A DNA stretch of 64,000 nucleotides from Pteria penguin (taxonomy: Eukaryota > Mollusca > Bivalvia > Pterioida > Pteriidae), in NCBI GenBank assembly GCA_035048485.1, contig CM068580.1, positions 42,459,585-42,523,584 of the forward strand, read 5' to 3'. Below are positions 12,464 through 27,900 of this stretch, piece after piece. The notes beneath the pieces were generated by a model that saw only the letters and a list, made by a program, of their open reading frames with translations, ran no database searches and had not been told where the DNA came from. Position 1 is the stretch's first letter. Each line of letters starts with the position of its first letter. A program made the translations under genes and the position numbers.

Positions 12464-12967
12464 ACTTTTAAAGTATTCTATAGTAATTGATTTTTTGAAA
12501 ATTTCAGAAAAATCAAATATGGTTAAACTTGCTTTATAGCAGATGATGTCAACTTAAAGTGATTAATTATGAAAAGCACAAATATTAAAGGTAAAATAAA
12601 TAATCTATTTTGCGATCTCAATTCAGAGTCCCTCTTCATCCTGACTTTAGTTACAATAGAGTTTAATGATGCATCACTGTAACTTATACATAAAGTTTGA
12701 ACTCCAGTAAGAAGGAAGTTATTTTTTCAATATAAAACAGATAATTAATTTTTGAAGTGTTGTGTGAAGTTGTGTAATTTGTTAACACAGTACTTAGTAG
12801 TTCTTCAAAGTTACATGGAAATGAAATCTCATAGCATCTTCTGGACAGGTTTATCAGTTCTGTATGATATGTACAGTCATTGCCCTTATTTTTCAGAAAG
12901 TTGTTTTGTTAAAGAGTAATATGCATACTTCAGTTTACTGAATAATACCAAGCATTTTGATTTCAGT

Positions 12968-15900
12968 ATGTTGCCATCACATCCTACTCATGATCCATCG
13001 TGGTCATTCATGTTACCTAATCAAGATGAAGTGATCTGTTTTGCTTGCATGGTAGAAATAATGGAAGATGAAGACATGCTGTCGGTGAAAAAACGAAGAG
13101 CTCTTATACAGTTATCTTCCTTGATACAACTACATCATGTTGTTGAGAAATTAGAATGCAATAGTCATATTGTTTCACACATTCTTCTTGTCTTACTGGG
13201 TATGTTTGAATAATGTTATGAATTCATGTAAATTGATGCTGTCAGTCATATTAGCATGGTCAAAATTGCTTTAAACTTTGATGATCCTCTTCAACTTTTG
13301 TAACATATATCAATATCTTGCAACTTGCTTGTATATATCGATCTATAATCAATACATTGTAGCTTGAGGTAAATTTTGTTCTTGCATTTCTAGTTAAATA
13401 ATATATATCTGTTTAAACATTTGCAGAACTTATGAAGTCTGAGGATACAGAATTTTCTTCATCAGTATTAGATGGTAAGAGGTCCAAATGATAAACAAAA
13501 GAAATTAATTCAGCACTTCAGTCTCACATTTGTTGTTATTATATACATATTATTCATTCCTTGAATACAGCTGAGGCAGCATGGCTCATTTGGTAGCATG
13601 CCTGATTCATAGCTGAGATCTCGAGGTATTCCGGACTAGTGACTCAGTGATTTTTTTTATCTCTCAAATGAGACAATAGAAACAGAGGTCCTGTGTCATG
13701 GTAAACACTTGGACATAAAAGAACCGTCACTGTTTTGGCTGTGTTCGTTTCATTTTGTGATGCCATCGCTGCAAGGGAAATAATCTTGGTGGAACATAAA
13801 ATAATAAACAAAACAAAATGAATATTACTTGCTATAATTCTCTTAAAGTATATGCATTTCAAATCTTTAATATGTTAAATATTCCCAAGTAGTATTTGTG
13901 AAGTATATATGAATAATTTCTTTCTTGTCATCTATCGGGTTTTCAATAGATTTTGTTGAAGTGTTACATGTGTGTGATCATGAGATTTTTAATGTCAAAA
14001 GGTTTTATTCCAAGTTGCAATGACTGGTGTAACAAAATATGTTTTGTTCCAAAAATTCCTTCAGCAAATCTTTATTCTTATCGTGGTCTTACCTATAAAT
14101 AATGCTTTGACTTGAAAAGACATACATGTATTGTTTTTATTCTCTTCTATTAAAAACATACCGTCCAACGTATTGATAAAGCAATATGTCTTGGCATTGC
14201 TGCAATATATTTATGTGATGTAGGTCTTGTATAAGTTAGACTTAAAGACAGGCTTTTTAAGATGTATACATAAATCTTTTAATGCCATGAGCCACAAAAC
14301 CTGGCCAGATTTTGAATATGCTTAATCCAAAATGTAATGGGTTGTAATGAGCAGGGACATATTTAGGTATATTCGTCCCTGTAATGAGCTAGTATGCAAT
14401 ATGTTGCATGTACTGTATTTTGCAAAATAAAATATTATATACAAACATATTTGTAAAGTTATAAACTGACATGTGTGAATTTGATTGCCTGGTTTGGTTT
14501 TTTTTCCAGTTTTTATGAAACTAATGAAGAAGCTTGATTCAGTGGATTTAATAATGTTTGTAACCAACATTATAAAAGAAGAAGTAAGAATAATCATTGT
14601 TTTGACAATAACGTATAAAATAACATGTGAACAATATATTACTATCATGCTGTTTGCTTGCAGACAAAACAAAGTTATTATCCAGCGCTTTTAGTTTTGC
14701 TCTATTGCATTGAAAGCTGCACATATGTTTTCTAGCTAGCTGAAGCCTTTTACTCTTCTTTATTACCACAGATATTCATACAACATACACCTATTCTTCC
14801 CTAATAATTCTAGATCTTGCATCAATGAAAATTTCTTATTTCAGACTATTTTTTTAATTATGGAAGTTTGTAGGTAATATTGAATGAACTATTTTTAAAG
14901 TGAATAAAAGGGAAATCATGTTACATATGTTAAGTTCCTTTAATTAATTAAATTAAATTGAAGATAATTCCAAAGGTGAAATTGTTTTGTAGTTTGGGTT
15001 TTAATTTGTTTTTAATTCTTTACAGTGTAGCACCTCTAAAGACCATAAGATGTTGTTATCTTTGTACTTACTATTGGGAAGGCTGCTTCAGAACTCTAGT
15101 AATCTAGTTCACTGGATGCAACAGGACTGTGGTAAAATCCTTAATGATTGTACAAACTCAGTTTTGTGTGTTTTTCATGTTCATGCAAGGCTATTAAATC
15201 ATATATTTCCAATATTTTACATACCGTCATATAATTGTAAAATATATGTAAATACAATGAACCATGTAAAAAAAGTTTTGTTATTTGAATATTAAATCTT
15301 TCTGAGCTTTAAAACTATTCATACAAGTTTAAGATTAGCCCATCCTTTCATTGCTAGATCAACTATTACGGAGACTATGCTGTGGTTTAAGCTGTCCAGA
15401 GGAGGAAGTTCAGTCTGCTGTGGCTTTCATCATGGTGTACATCCTTTCAGGCCAATGGGAGGCAACTCTCTCTTCAGCATTTCTTCATCAGCTTGCTCAT
15501 GAAATCATTTCAGTGCTGAATAGTGGGAAATCTTATGGATTAATAGTAAATGCTCTGGGTAATATTTACATGTACTATAGTCTATCTAATGTTGTAAAAA
15601 TGACATGAAAATATGTAATTAATACCTGCTAGAATAAATGTATTCAAGAATCAATAGGAAATCACATGTAATCTTAATATATTGACTAGGACGCATGCAT
15701 GTTACTTATGTTTTGAGTCCTAGGAATAAGTAGTTGATGCCTGAATAATAAAACTTGCTAAGAAAACTGTAACATGCTACAGTAAAACACATTTATAGCG
15801 AATCGCTAGGGACCAATAAAGCTGGTTCGCACTATGCATAGTTCGCCATATGCATAATACGAAATTTACCAATGAGAAGAAATGAAGTTCGCTATAACCA

Positions 15901-18900
15901 AAATATGTAGCAAACCCTGTTTATTTTATTAGGAAACAACATGGTAGACCATTTACATACTGAATTCATTTATAAACAATGAAGATATCATACTAGTGTT
16001 TGTAGTCTGCACTAAAAGATTTTGCGCTGCATCCAATCTTCAGAAGAAGTTTGTTAATTGTTTTCTTTGTCATTGTATCTATTGTTGTATCTGACAAAAT
16101 TTCCTTGGAAGTATGAAGACAGTTGAAAAGGTCAACATTGTATCACGGTTTTTAAGTATTGTACTCCATGTATTTTTGTGAATACCAAAGTCCGCTGCAG
16201 TGTCCTTCTTTGCCCGTTATCCTTCATCAACTTTAACAATGATTTGGTATTTAGTTTCTAATGATATCGCTATGCGTTTCCTAGATGGGGAATCCATTAC
16301 CAAGCTTTAAATATCCACTCCAAAGTAAGATAAACACAGGTAGGACAGACATGTTTTGTTTGTCAAACAGTTATCGCCTCAGATCTGAACTATGGTGACA
16401 AACAAGTTGTTATTACTAATCACGAAATTGTACTATTCACAGGTAATATCAGTCTGTATTTATGAAGAAATTTAACCACAGGGCCAATGGTTTTGGTTCG
16501 CAATATGCATAAGTTCGTACTATTAAAATTTGCTAAAAACGGAAAATTTCCCATAACTTTACATGACGATAAGGTCTGGGAATCAATCTCATTTCGTAAT
16601 AAGCATGAATTCTTAATAAACGTGTTAGCTGTATGTGAAGTTTACTGTACTTATTTTAGTTTAGTGGTTAATATGGCTTATAAGAGTTCAGAGATCAGTC
16701 ATCACTTCATTGTTTGTTTCTGGCTAAAAAGCTGGTATGAGTTTCTGAATAAACATCATCAGGTGTGGCCCTGTGGATAGCCTGTTTGACTCTGGGAGTG
16801 AGAGAATGAAGGTTCAAGTCTAACTGGCAATGTGAAACAACACAACACTATGTAAGTGAGATAATTGTGATGTGAAACAAAGCATCACTATGTAAGTGAG
16901 ATCGTCATGATGTGATGTGAAACAACACATCAATAAGTAAGTGAGATCATCATGATGTAACGTGCAACAACACATTACTATGCAAGTGAGATCATCATGA
17001 TGTGATGTAAAACAACACATCACTTTGTCAGTGAGATCATCATTATGTGATGTGAAACAACACATCACTATGTAAATGAGATAATCATGACGTGATGTGA
17101 CACAACACATCATATGACTTCTGATAAACCACAAACACGTAATGATCAGCTATATATTGATAGCTCAGAATTTATATTTTCAGTGGTGTTGAAGAAGTTG
17201 ATTGACAGTGAAGACATGACATCTCTACTCATGAAACTCAATGTGGCCGACATCACCACATTGTCCCTCTTAAAGAAACTCATAATCAGCAAGAATGTAG
17301 AGTATCAGGGGGCGGCTATCAGTATCTTGGCTGCTATTGTAGATAAAAATTCTGGGGAACATTGTGTAGCAGTTTTGGAGTCAGATATCTTGGGTAAGTT
17401 GTCTGGAGAACATGGTAACTTTGTACGATAGAAGACTATATTAAAGGTAAGAGTCAAGGAAATACTATATAACTATACCAAGGAATATTGTGTAACCAGT
17501 CGGTTTATGCAGTCTGTCTGTCTAATAATTCATATTTCTGTCTATCTGTCAGAGTTTCAAAAAGCAATGCCTTCTTTTGGTTATTCATTGCTGATGAGAA
17601 AATTAAGTTTAAATAGATCATCTGAAAATTGGATAATACAAATTTAAAAAAGAAACAAATTACTTTAATTTGTGTATTTTCATAATTTTGTATCCTGTAA
17701 TTTAAATAAGAAATTCTTAATTGTATACTTTATGCTTATATTTAAATATCATTCCATTATTTGTAGGATTCATTTTTGAAGCTATGCAATGTAGAAATGT
17801 GCAAATTTTGCAGTAAGAGAAGTTCTTATTCAAATGTTAAGATATTGTTGTTGTTGGGTTTTTTTTGTTTTTTTTTGTTTTTGGACTTTATCTTCGGCTG
17901 TCTGTCAGCTGTTGCAGTTGTTAATAATTAACACTGAAATGTTTTGTTTTTTCCTCATTTGTTTTTTGGGGTTTTTCTTTAAGGTTCACTGTCTTACATT
18001 TGTGAAGGAAATAGATAATGACAGAGCATTCTGATTTATGAAACTTGATATAACTAAGCAATATAATTCTCTGAATATTATACAGTGTAGTATAAACCAG
18101 TCAGAAAATCTAATCAATCTCAGATATAAAATCTGCTAATATAAGAAAATGTATTTGTAATATCAACACATCCCTTGCCTTACAGGTCAATCTTCAGATG
18201 TTTGAAACCTCTGTGTCTGAAAGAAGAATTTTATTCGCGTTGTCATTCTGTGTATGGTATGTGATTGACTCAAACGTTTCTGGTGGAAGGAATGGGCTAA
18301 TAGGGGATTTGTTATTGATAAAATCAATTTTGACCTTTAAATTTGGATAGTATGACAGATATTGCAAATAAAACAAATCGATGTTTGAGAAATTTTGAGT
18401 TGTTACAGATAAAATAAGGAAAAAGTTGTTAATAACTATTTCTACTGGGTTTTTTTTTCTTATAGTATAAAAGTAAAGAAAAAAAAATAATTGTACTTAT
18501 TTGATTAATTAAAGCATGTCTGATTTATAGCTCAAGTAGGATTTCTCAAATTTTATGATTATTACTAACACTTTGCTTTCAAAAAGTGTATCACAGAAAT
18601 ATATGAAAAAAACAGCCAAATCATTTTTGCATTCCCAATGGCTACCCCAGTATTAGTTGTCCTCATACAGAAATGAATGTTTAGTAATTTAAAAATTTGA
18701 TTCAATAAAGGAATAGATTCTGTGCTGCGCAGCTTGATGTTGATAATGGACATGAAGAACTTTGAGCTGATGGAGGATGGTTTTATTACCCTGTCATCCA
18801 TACTCTTAAGGTACTACTCTTTTTCAATCTATATAGTTATATAGATATACAGTAGTAAGTAATATTTATAGTATTCTTATTCGCTATGATTTTCGAATTT

Positions 18901-21900
18901 GACAGATGTGCAATGTCTCCCGGTCAATCTTTTTGTTATAGCTTAATATGAATTGCATGTATTGTTAGAATTTCTTTGTTTTGTCTATATATTTTATGGA
19001 TACATGGCAGGTTTTGTTAGCCAAACATGAGGTGATTACTCCTTCTAGGCACTTTACTTCAAATCTGATTTTAAAGGGCCTTTGAAAGCCTATCATAGTG
19101 AGGTATTGAGAGCAACAGTAGTAGAGTTCCAGTATATGTCTTTTCATATTTTACTTAGCAGATTTTTGTAGGTCATTTAAAGTAAGTGGTCCATAAAAAG
19201 GAGTGTTTGAAAGGGAGTATTTACCCTTTCATAACAACATTATCATCTAAGGACACTGGTATTATTCTCTTGCAGTCAGCCAAAGATGGCTCATCTGTTT
19301 CTCAATTCAACATCAGTCAAGAATTGTCTGAACACCATCTGCACAGGATTATCAGAGCAAAATCAAAATGTCTTCTGTTCAGCTATGATGGCATTTCAAA
19401 ACATTCTGAGGTGAATATTTTGTGAATATTGAACAGGTATATACTTGTATTTTGAATAGTAAATTTGCTAAGTTCTTATTTCATGGTTTTATGATTTGAT
19501 ATAACATATAATCAGCAAGAAGTCAACTGTGCATGAATTATTGCTACCTCAAAGTCAAGTTTATAAATTGCTCACTTACTTCCTTTTTTTTTTCAGAAAA
19601 GAACATTTATTACGACCTGTACCATTTGAGATACTTCAGAGTCATTTGGTAGCATTGTCTTCCAAGATTTGGCAGCAGTGTTTTGTAAATAGCTTCAAGC
19701 CATCCATGAAGACTAAACAAAGTGGAACATCCATTTCTAGAACTGTTGACTTGTTTCTTGCTGTATGCCTTGCTGCATTCAGGTAAGTAGTAAAACTGTA
19801 TGACCATTGAAAGTCAAATTTGTCAATTGTTCATGAGCAGTTACTTCCATCTATCTTTAATAAAGTATTGTATTATATTATAATATATTATATTGTGTTG
19901 TGGGATGTTATGTTATATTATATCATATTTCCACAATATAGACATTTCTTAAAATAAAATTGTAGCAGTATGAATAGATGTGATCTAATCTATTAAAACA
20001 TTTTCAGTGGTGGATCAAAAACAATGAGCTGTTGCTTGCAGATGAGATAATTCTCCTATTTTGTAGACTGCAGGAGGAATGTACTGGGGATCCAACTGCA
20101 TGTCAGTCCAACTATGACTCTCCATCTAAGGAGGAGAATCAATATGAGTCATTGAATGAATTTAGAAAAAATCTTTACACTGTGAGCTCTGAATGTGCTA
20201 TTCCAGTCTCCCTAGTATGTACTGTTTGTTATTACTGTGCCCAAAGAAGTTGAAATGTAGGGACATAGAGTTTCTGTCCAGTTTATCTTTCTATCTACAA
20301 ACTTGTGATTAGACCTTTCATTTAATATGAAGCTTTTTGTTCTCATGACTGACCTAATTTAAATGAACATTGAAAGTAACTTCTGAATGGTTAAAGATCA
20401 GCTTAGATGATAGTGTACAAATGTATATTCCTTGTAACAAGACCCTTCCAATACTGTTTTTATGCTCCCCGAAACTTTCGGGGCAGCATATAGTCAGTCG
20501 TGTCCGTGTGTCTGTCCATCTGTCCACCCGTCCGTTCGTCCGAGCTCATATCTCCTATACCTTTCATCAGAATTTGATCATACTTCACCAAAATATTATT
20601 TAGGTTAAGGGCTTTTGGACAAAGGTCACTCAAGGTCATTTCTGAAAGGGCAAGGTCACTTATAAGCTATGACTTAAACTAACATGAAGTAATTGTATCT
20701 TCTATACCTTTCATCAGAATTTGATCATGCCTCACCAAAATATTATTTAGATCAAGGACTTTTGGACAAATTTCATTCAAGGTCATTTCTGAAAGGTCAA
20801 GGTCACTTATTAACTATGACTTAAAATACCATGAAGTACTTATATCTCCGTCATCTTTCATCATAATTTGATCATACTTCACCAGGTTAAGAGCTTTTGG
20901 ACAAAGTTCACTCAAGGTCATTTCTGAAAGGTCATTTTCATGATAAAAAGTTTTATTTCATAACTTATTAAGGTCAAGCTTATTATACCCCCCGCAAACA
21001 AAGTTTGTCTGTCTGTCCGTCTGTCCATCAACCTTTGTCCGGGGCATAACTTTTTTATTCTTTATCATATGATGATCATACTTAGTACATTTGTTCCTTT
21101 GGAGATGCCGGTGTGTCATGACCCTGAACCAAGGTCATGGGTCAAAGATCAAGTTTACTTTTCACTCTATTGTAAAAATCTTGTCCGAACTATTTTTGCT
21201 TATACCTTAAAATGTGCTTGTAAGTGGGACATCCATTACACTTATACCAGTAATGTATATTGGGATGAATTATTGCATGCTTCTACTTTGTTGCTGCAGG
21301 GGGTATTTGTCCCGTTAGGACTGCTCTAGTTAGTTTTAGTTTAAGATACTTTGATCACTTGTTGTCCTACAGTTGACTCAATTGGATATCCATATGATAC
21401 ATTGAGATTTGAAATTGTCATCAATTAATACAATGATTTTCAATATATTGAGTCATTCATTTCCCTCATTATTGCTGTGCTTCTTGGAGCATCCATCAGT
21501 TTTACTGATTTTTTGTATATGAATTAAGTGATTAATTTCCTGCATTATAACTGGATGGAGCATCTATCAGTTTTACTGATACTCTTGTTAAATTTTTCAT
21601 GTTGTAACCAAGATCTATATTTTTTCAAAGTATTTTTAGAAATTATTGATGTTCAAGGGTATCAGTTTTTCACAAACACATCTTGTTTCTTTTTGTAGTA
21701 ATTGAGATTCATTAAATATATTTGTATGTCCCTTCAAAAAAATTTTCCCCCACTGGTGAAACCAGAGGGGAGTATAGGTTTCCACTCTGTCCGTCTGTCT
21801 GTTACACTGCTTTTCTAGATTTTCTTGGCCATGCCTTCTGATATCAAGTTGGTAGCAAGCTTTCTTATGAGGAGTTACAGATCAAGTTTGACTTTGGTCA

Positions 21901-24900
21901 CGTTTGACCTACTTTTATCAGTTATTGCCCATTGATCAAATCACTTTTCCGCACTTTTCTTGGTCATACTTACAGATATCAATCTGAAACATGTTTGCAG
22001 GCTTCCTCACGATGCGTTACAGAGCAAGTTCGACTTTCACCCCCTTATGGATTTGTTGGGACGGGTGGGGGTCTTGTATTCCTTTAGCAATACTCTCAGA
22101 ATGCTTGTTTCTTCCTGAAATAATTGAGATTACTCTATGTCCTTTGAATACAATAATGTACCCTTGTTGCTGTTTTGACAGGTATTGTAAAAATTAAATT
22201 ACATTTATATAACAACAAATATTTCTTAGTACCAGTAGTGAACTACTGTTGCTTTCTTATCTTATTTGTAAATCTATGTATCATTTTTCCTATCAAGTGA
22301 AACAAATGCACACCAAAATGCTGATATTTTGTCATAGTTTCTTTTTTTTTGAAAGAAGGATTTATACATCAGTAGTTTTACTGATACTCTTGTAACAGAA
22401 TTAGAATTATAATGAGGAATAGAAATTTTCCTTACGTTTTATGAAATGATTATTTCAAGTAACATGCAGAAAAAAATCCTGTTAAATTAGTGAAATATTT
22501 AACATTATAAGTAACTATAATTAAAATCTTTATTTCTAATTTTAAAATTACTTTTTATCTTTAAAAAATATAATTAGAAATTGGTCACATACAAATTTTT
22601 AAGTTTAAATACAGAAGTCCGACCATTGCATGTTCAGTGACTTTATATGATGGAATTTTTCCATTGCCTACATTACATGGGATGTATAATGTATGTATAA
22701 TTAATGGTTTATAATCTGTTTAACAGGCTATACTGGAGCGTGAATTCACAACCTTTCATCTGATAAAATTACTGAAACTTATAGACAACCTGTCATCCAA
22801 ATTTCAAGAAGAAGAAATGTGTGTTACTTGCATCTATAAACTCATTTCTACTGGATTTCTGTGTAAAGTTTTAGAGTACAGAAGTCAGTTTGAGTAAGTA
22901 AAGTAATAGACAATATCTACCAGCCTTACTGAATTAATTAACAAATGCAGTACATAAAAATTTCAAGAACAATATTTACCAGTCTTAATGAAATTAACAA
23001 ATGCAGTACATAACAATTTTAAGAACAATATCTACCAGTCTTAATGAAATTAACAAATGCAGTACATAACAATTTTAAGAACAATATCTACCAGTCTTAA
23101 TGAAATTAACAAATGCAGTACATAACAATTTTAAGAACAATATTTACCAGTCTTAATGAAATTAACAAATGCAGTACATAACAATTTTAAGAACAATATT
23201 TACCAGTCTTAATGAAATTAACAAATGCAGTACATAACAATTTTAAGAACAATATCTACCAGTCTTAATGAAATTAACAAATGCAGTACATAACAATTTT
23301 AAGAACAATATTTACCAGTCTTAATGAAATTAACAAATGCAGTACATAACAATTTCAAGACTGAATTAAGTATAAACAGTATACAGAAAATGCAATAATA
23401 CAATGCAGTATATGTACATGTACTCCTTTATCTAGCATTATTGTCCCCCGCTTTTTGCGAAAGTGTGGGGATATTAAATCTCATTCGTTCGTCTTTCTGT
23501 CCATCCGTCTGTCTGTCCGTCACAATAACTTTAATCATGGTTATAACTTTTTAATTGTAAACATAGGGCCTTCATATTTGGTAGTGTGTCCCTTATTTCA
23601 ATACCTTTCCGTTGGTACCAAAATTTCATGTGACCTTGACCGTGACCTTTGACCTACTTCAATGTAACTCTTTAACTGTAAGATATAGGTACTCCATATT
23701 TGGCATGTGTGTCTGTAGACTTGCACAACCATGACAATATGTCGCAGATCACTGCACCCTTACTGATAGAACCCCAGAAGAGGGGGACCACAATTCTCTG
23801 AATTTGCTTGTTATTTAAATACAGTAGACTCTTGATAACAGGAACTTGAAAGAACCATGAAAAACAGAGTTCAAGTTAAGGATGTATATTTATATTAAGA
23901 AATACAAAAGGCTTCACCTCAGAAAGCTTTCTTACGAGGAATTTAAGGGTTATTAGAGTAATAGGTTATGAAGTCACAGTTACATTGTTCTTGATGTCAT
24001 TTTTTGTGGGAAAACATTTTACTTCCAGCCTTTAAATAAGACTGCTGCAGAAGATGGTGAATTCCATTGGGACTTCCAGATTAGTTTGAGTTAATAAGAA
24101 ATTTGAGTTATTTGTGTTTAAGTCAGTGAGAATCAGCTGTACTTTGTTTTAAGAACAGATACACATATATATTTGGAAATTCTTAAAACACTTGATAATC
24201 ATTTACTTTGAAATATAATTGGTATAGACTTGATTAGTATTATTCAGTTCAGATACTTAGTACATGTATTAGATTTAAGATAGTTTGTAAAACATGTCAA
24301 GAATAGACCACTTGCCGATCTTGTTAATGGCTGTCTTTTTGTCCGCGCTAACATCTTTTGGCGTTGTTTTTCACAGTTACGTCATAATACGTGACATAAA
24401 TTCATTGTAACGTCACAACTAAAAACAACACCAAAAGATGGTAGATCGGACAAAAAGACTGCCATTATCAAGATCGGCAAGTGGTCTATTACATGTATTT
24501 AACTCTCCAGGGACAAAGAGATGATGATGCATGTGGATAAATTCATTAGCAATGTACTAAAGGTCTTATTATGGCGAGATGACCCAGGTGGTGTAGATTT
24601 ATTGTGGGAGAGAATGAATGTTGCAGTTTCCAAGATGAACTGTAAGTTAATTTATTGATGCATAAAATTAAGGTTCATTGATAAAACAATGGTAACAATT
24701 TGATTTAAGAATGCATGATTAATGTTCCTTCAAGAATTACTACTTATTGATGGAGATCCTAAAGGAATAGTCACATGTGATAAATATGACATTGTACATT
24801 AAAAAACCTTAGCTGTTGATAACAAATGTGTTGGAAAGCCAATGGAAATGGACATGTCTTCTTCTTGTAACATGATGTAATCTTCCATACCGTCATTGGT

Positions 24901-27900
24901 TTCTCCCGACCTTGAATTAATATTTGGTGAGAAATTCTTTTAATTTCTGCTTTATTGTCAGTATTAGAGAAGACTTCAACATATGTTTAACCAATGGATA
25001 CAACACACTTCTCAGAACAGTTGAATGATATTTGCATTTTTCAGATCCTTTCTCTTCTTTACCCAAAGTACTGACTACAATGCACATAGCTACAGAGGCA
25101 TTACAGGTGTATCTCTACCTTTTGTATCACATGTTCTTGATGGATGACAGGTTAGAAATTGCAGTTATATAATCTATTGCTTTTCTCAGTTTTCTAAATG
25201 TATTAATATTCAGTGATTTCATGTCTATTTGGAGAACAGTCACACTATTGTCCCGAGGTGGTGCAGAAAACCTGGGAAACTGTTATCAGAGGTTGATTGC
25301 ACTAACTGTTACCACCTGGTATATATCACAAAATAACTGTGAAACAGTCAGAAATACGTAATAGTAATTCATTTAGTAGATTGGGTAGTAAAATAGAATA
25401 AGGGATTTGGAATTGTAATAAATTTATTGTTGAGTCAACTCTTAAGCTTGTTGTTTAGTGTATCAGATAACATTATTAAGATTTCAAAGAGTCTTTTGTT
25501 TAAAGTCATAAACAGAAGTCTTCCATGTACACGTACTATGACCTTCCAAGTTAAACTTTGATAATACGGACATCATTCAGATTAATTTAACATAAGTGAA
25601 TATCATGACTACTCTTACATGTTGCTATGTCCGATTTGAAGGAAATAAATGTGTTGGCAATAGATGCATCTTGCTACAAAGTAATAAGTTTTGTGAAAGA
25701 TAATATATCAATCAATTCTTCAGACTTCTCAGGGTTTTTCATTAGTTTACTAATCTTGTATGTTTTCACTTCTCCCAGCCCTCTGTGTGACAAAGACTTA
25801 GTTGTAATGGTCAAACAATCATGCAGTGTCATAAAAGAAGGTGTAGATATCCCGGTTATTGTGAAAAGGTCCCTGCTTTTCTTGTGGGCAGTAAGTATGT
25901 ATTACTGTAGTAAATGCATTCATCTTTTTTAAAGCCATACCTCCATTAAACAAATCTTTTGTTTTTGTCTCTCTGTTGGACTGTCTGTCAATCGGTCTTT
26001 GTTGATGCATTTTCACATATATTCTTCAACAGACTATGTGAAAAACAATTGACCTTTCACTTAAGTGTGGAACTCATGTTTTGGGATGGCATCTCTGTAC
26101 CCGCAAAATGATGTAATTTTAGACATTAATCATCAATATTTTATTACGTTTATTACATTGAAATTGAAGGTTCCCATTTGCCATTCCCCTTGAAAAGGTC
26201 TATAGACATCAACATCATATCTAGAGTCTTATAAAATGTGTACTAGCCCTTCCAGATAGCTACAAAACCTCAATTTATTGATTTTTGATAAGTAAATATA
26301 AGAAATTATTGTTCCCTTTTGGGTTTAAAGCTAACTGTTTGGAGGTGGTAATGTGTACTTACACAAATTATAAAACTGCATGCAGATGTTTATACAAAGG
26401 AATAGCTACATGTAATTTGCAGAATAAGAAGTTGGATTTAGAAATGAGTATAGTGGTTATGAAGAGAAAAGTATCATTTGTATTTTATTAGGTTGCAGTT
26501 AACAATTGCATCAGATAATACCAGTAATTACTTTTTACATTTTTTTCCTAAGTATGAATTTTAATTTTTTTTCTGAGCAGAACAGAATCATAATTCATTT
26601 TTGTAGAGGTTCTTACTTGCCACTGTCAGATATGAACTAATGCTATGTGCTTGCAACCAGTATATGTTTAATATTTTGTGTAATATATTTGTAAACTACA
26701 CATGGGCAGTAACTACCAGTATATTTTCAGTATGCATCCTGTCTGGAAAATGTCAATGTTGAGATAAGTAGTAAAGGTAAGTCAATGGAATTTTATCGAT
26801 TTAAGACAGCAAAATTTAATTTCTAAGAATTCTTTTGAAGCATTATTTTACACCAAATACATTTCATAATATTTACCTATGACTGATTTTTAGCTTCCTG
26901 GGACGAATGTCCAGAAAGCTATTGTCATATTGCCAGCATCTTTGTCCATACACAAAATCTTTAACCTGGATCATAACTTTAGAACCATTAGAAACAGGGC
27001 TTCCATATTTCACATGTGTATTTCTTGTGCCAAGACCTTTCATTGGTTACCAAAATACCCAAATTTTGGACCTTTTGACCTTGACCTTGACGTTTGACCT
27101 ACTTTCAGAAAACGTTAATCTTGGTTATAAGTTATGAACAGTAAGAGATAGGGTTTAAATATTTCATGTGTATTCCTTGTGACAAGACCTTTCATTACAT
27201 ACCAAAATTTTTACATTTTGACCTTGACCTTGAAGATTGACCTACTTACAAAAAACTTTTGCCGTTTAAATTTTGTTGCCCCTGGCAAGCTCTGCTGTCA
27301 TCTGACAACTCTTGAATACATGAAATACACATGTATGATATCTTAATCTATGGTACCCTACATTTAATTATCTGTTTGTTTTATCTTAGAATGTGCCGGT
27401 ATGAAATTTTTAATTAACCTGGTATCCAATGAGCTTCCTACCCATTGGTATACTCATCATCCCGCCTTGGTGTACTGGATCTCTAAGGATATGTACGTTT
27501 GTACTACAGTAGGCACACAAATTGTAAGTAAAAACTGGTCTAGCTTATCACATTAGGGTTAGCACTTAAATTGTAAATTGACAAATGATTTTATAAGTCA
27601 ATGCTTAAGGTGAAGGTGAAGATGAAAAGTATGTTGAAAACTCAGCACTTACATCCTATTTATTTTGAAGAGGTGCAATGATATACCGTGAAATGATATA
27701 TCTTGATACAGAAGCTATGATATGATACATGAAATGGAAAGATGCTCAAATGATTCATGACGATACAACAATGCCTTTCTTTATAAAAATCTCTTACATT
27801 TCTTATATTTTTGTATTAGGCTATTAAAATTTTTATTTCTGTTTTTATATCAGTAGAAACTTGTTTTCTAGCTTAAATTGTCAAAAATATCTCTCAAACT

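Larger units (their letters stand above)
11436..12967. other. Upstream region of the MEI1 gene
   Basis: The first recognisable coding exon of the next gene starts right after a TTTCAG acceptor, so at least one non-coding or coding leader exon should lie in this stretch, but I could not identify it. The region contains a strong hairpin (12132-12184) and a short TIR element (12320-12463). No other coding signal was seen. Confidence 0.45.

Noticed and set aside
16820..17134. Minus-strand repeat protein (CCFTSHHDDLTYIV)
   Set aside because: Translation of the 45-bp minisatellite inside a MEI1 intron; no start context, splice sites or family.
20007..20066. Earlier start for MEI1 exon 12 at the acceptor TTTTCAG|TGGTGG
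   Set aside because: From phase 2 that start meets a TAA within a few codons; the acceptor TTTTGTAG at 20066 keeps the frame through to the next exon.
22909..23361. Regular direct repeats reminiscent of a CRISPR array
   Set aside because: There are no variable spacers: whole 56-bp units repeat. It is a eukaryotic intron minisatellite with no cas genes.
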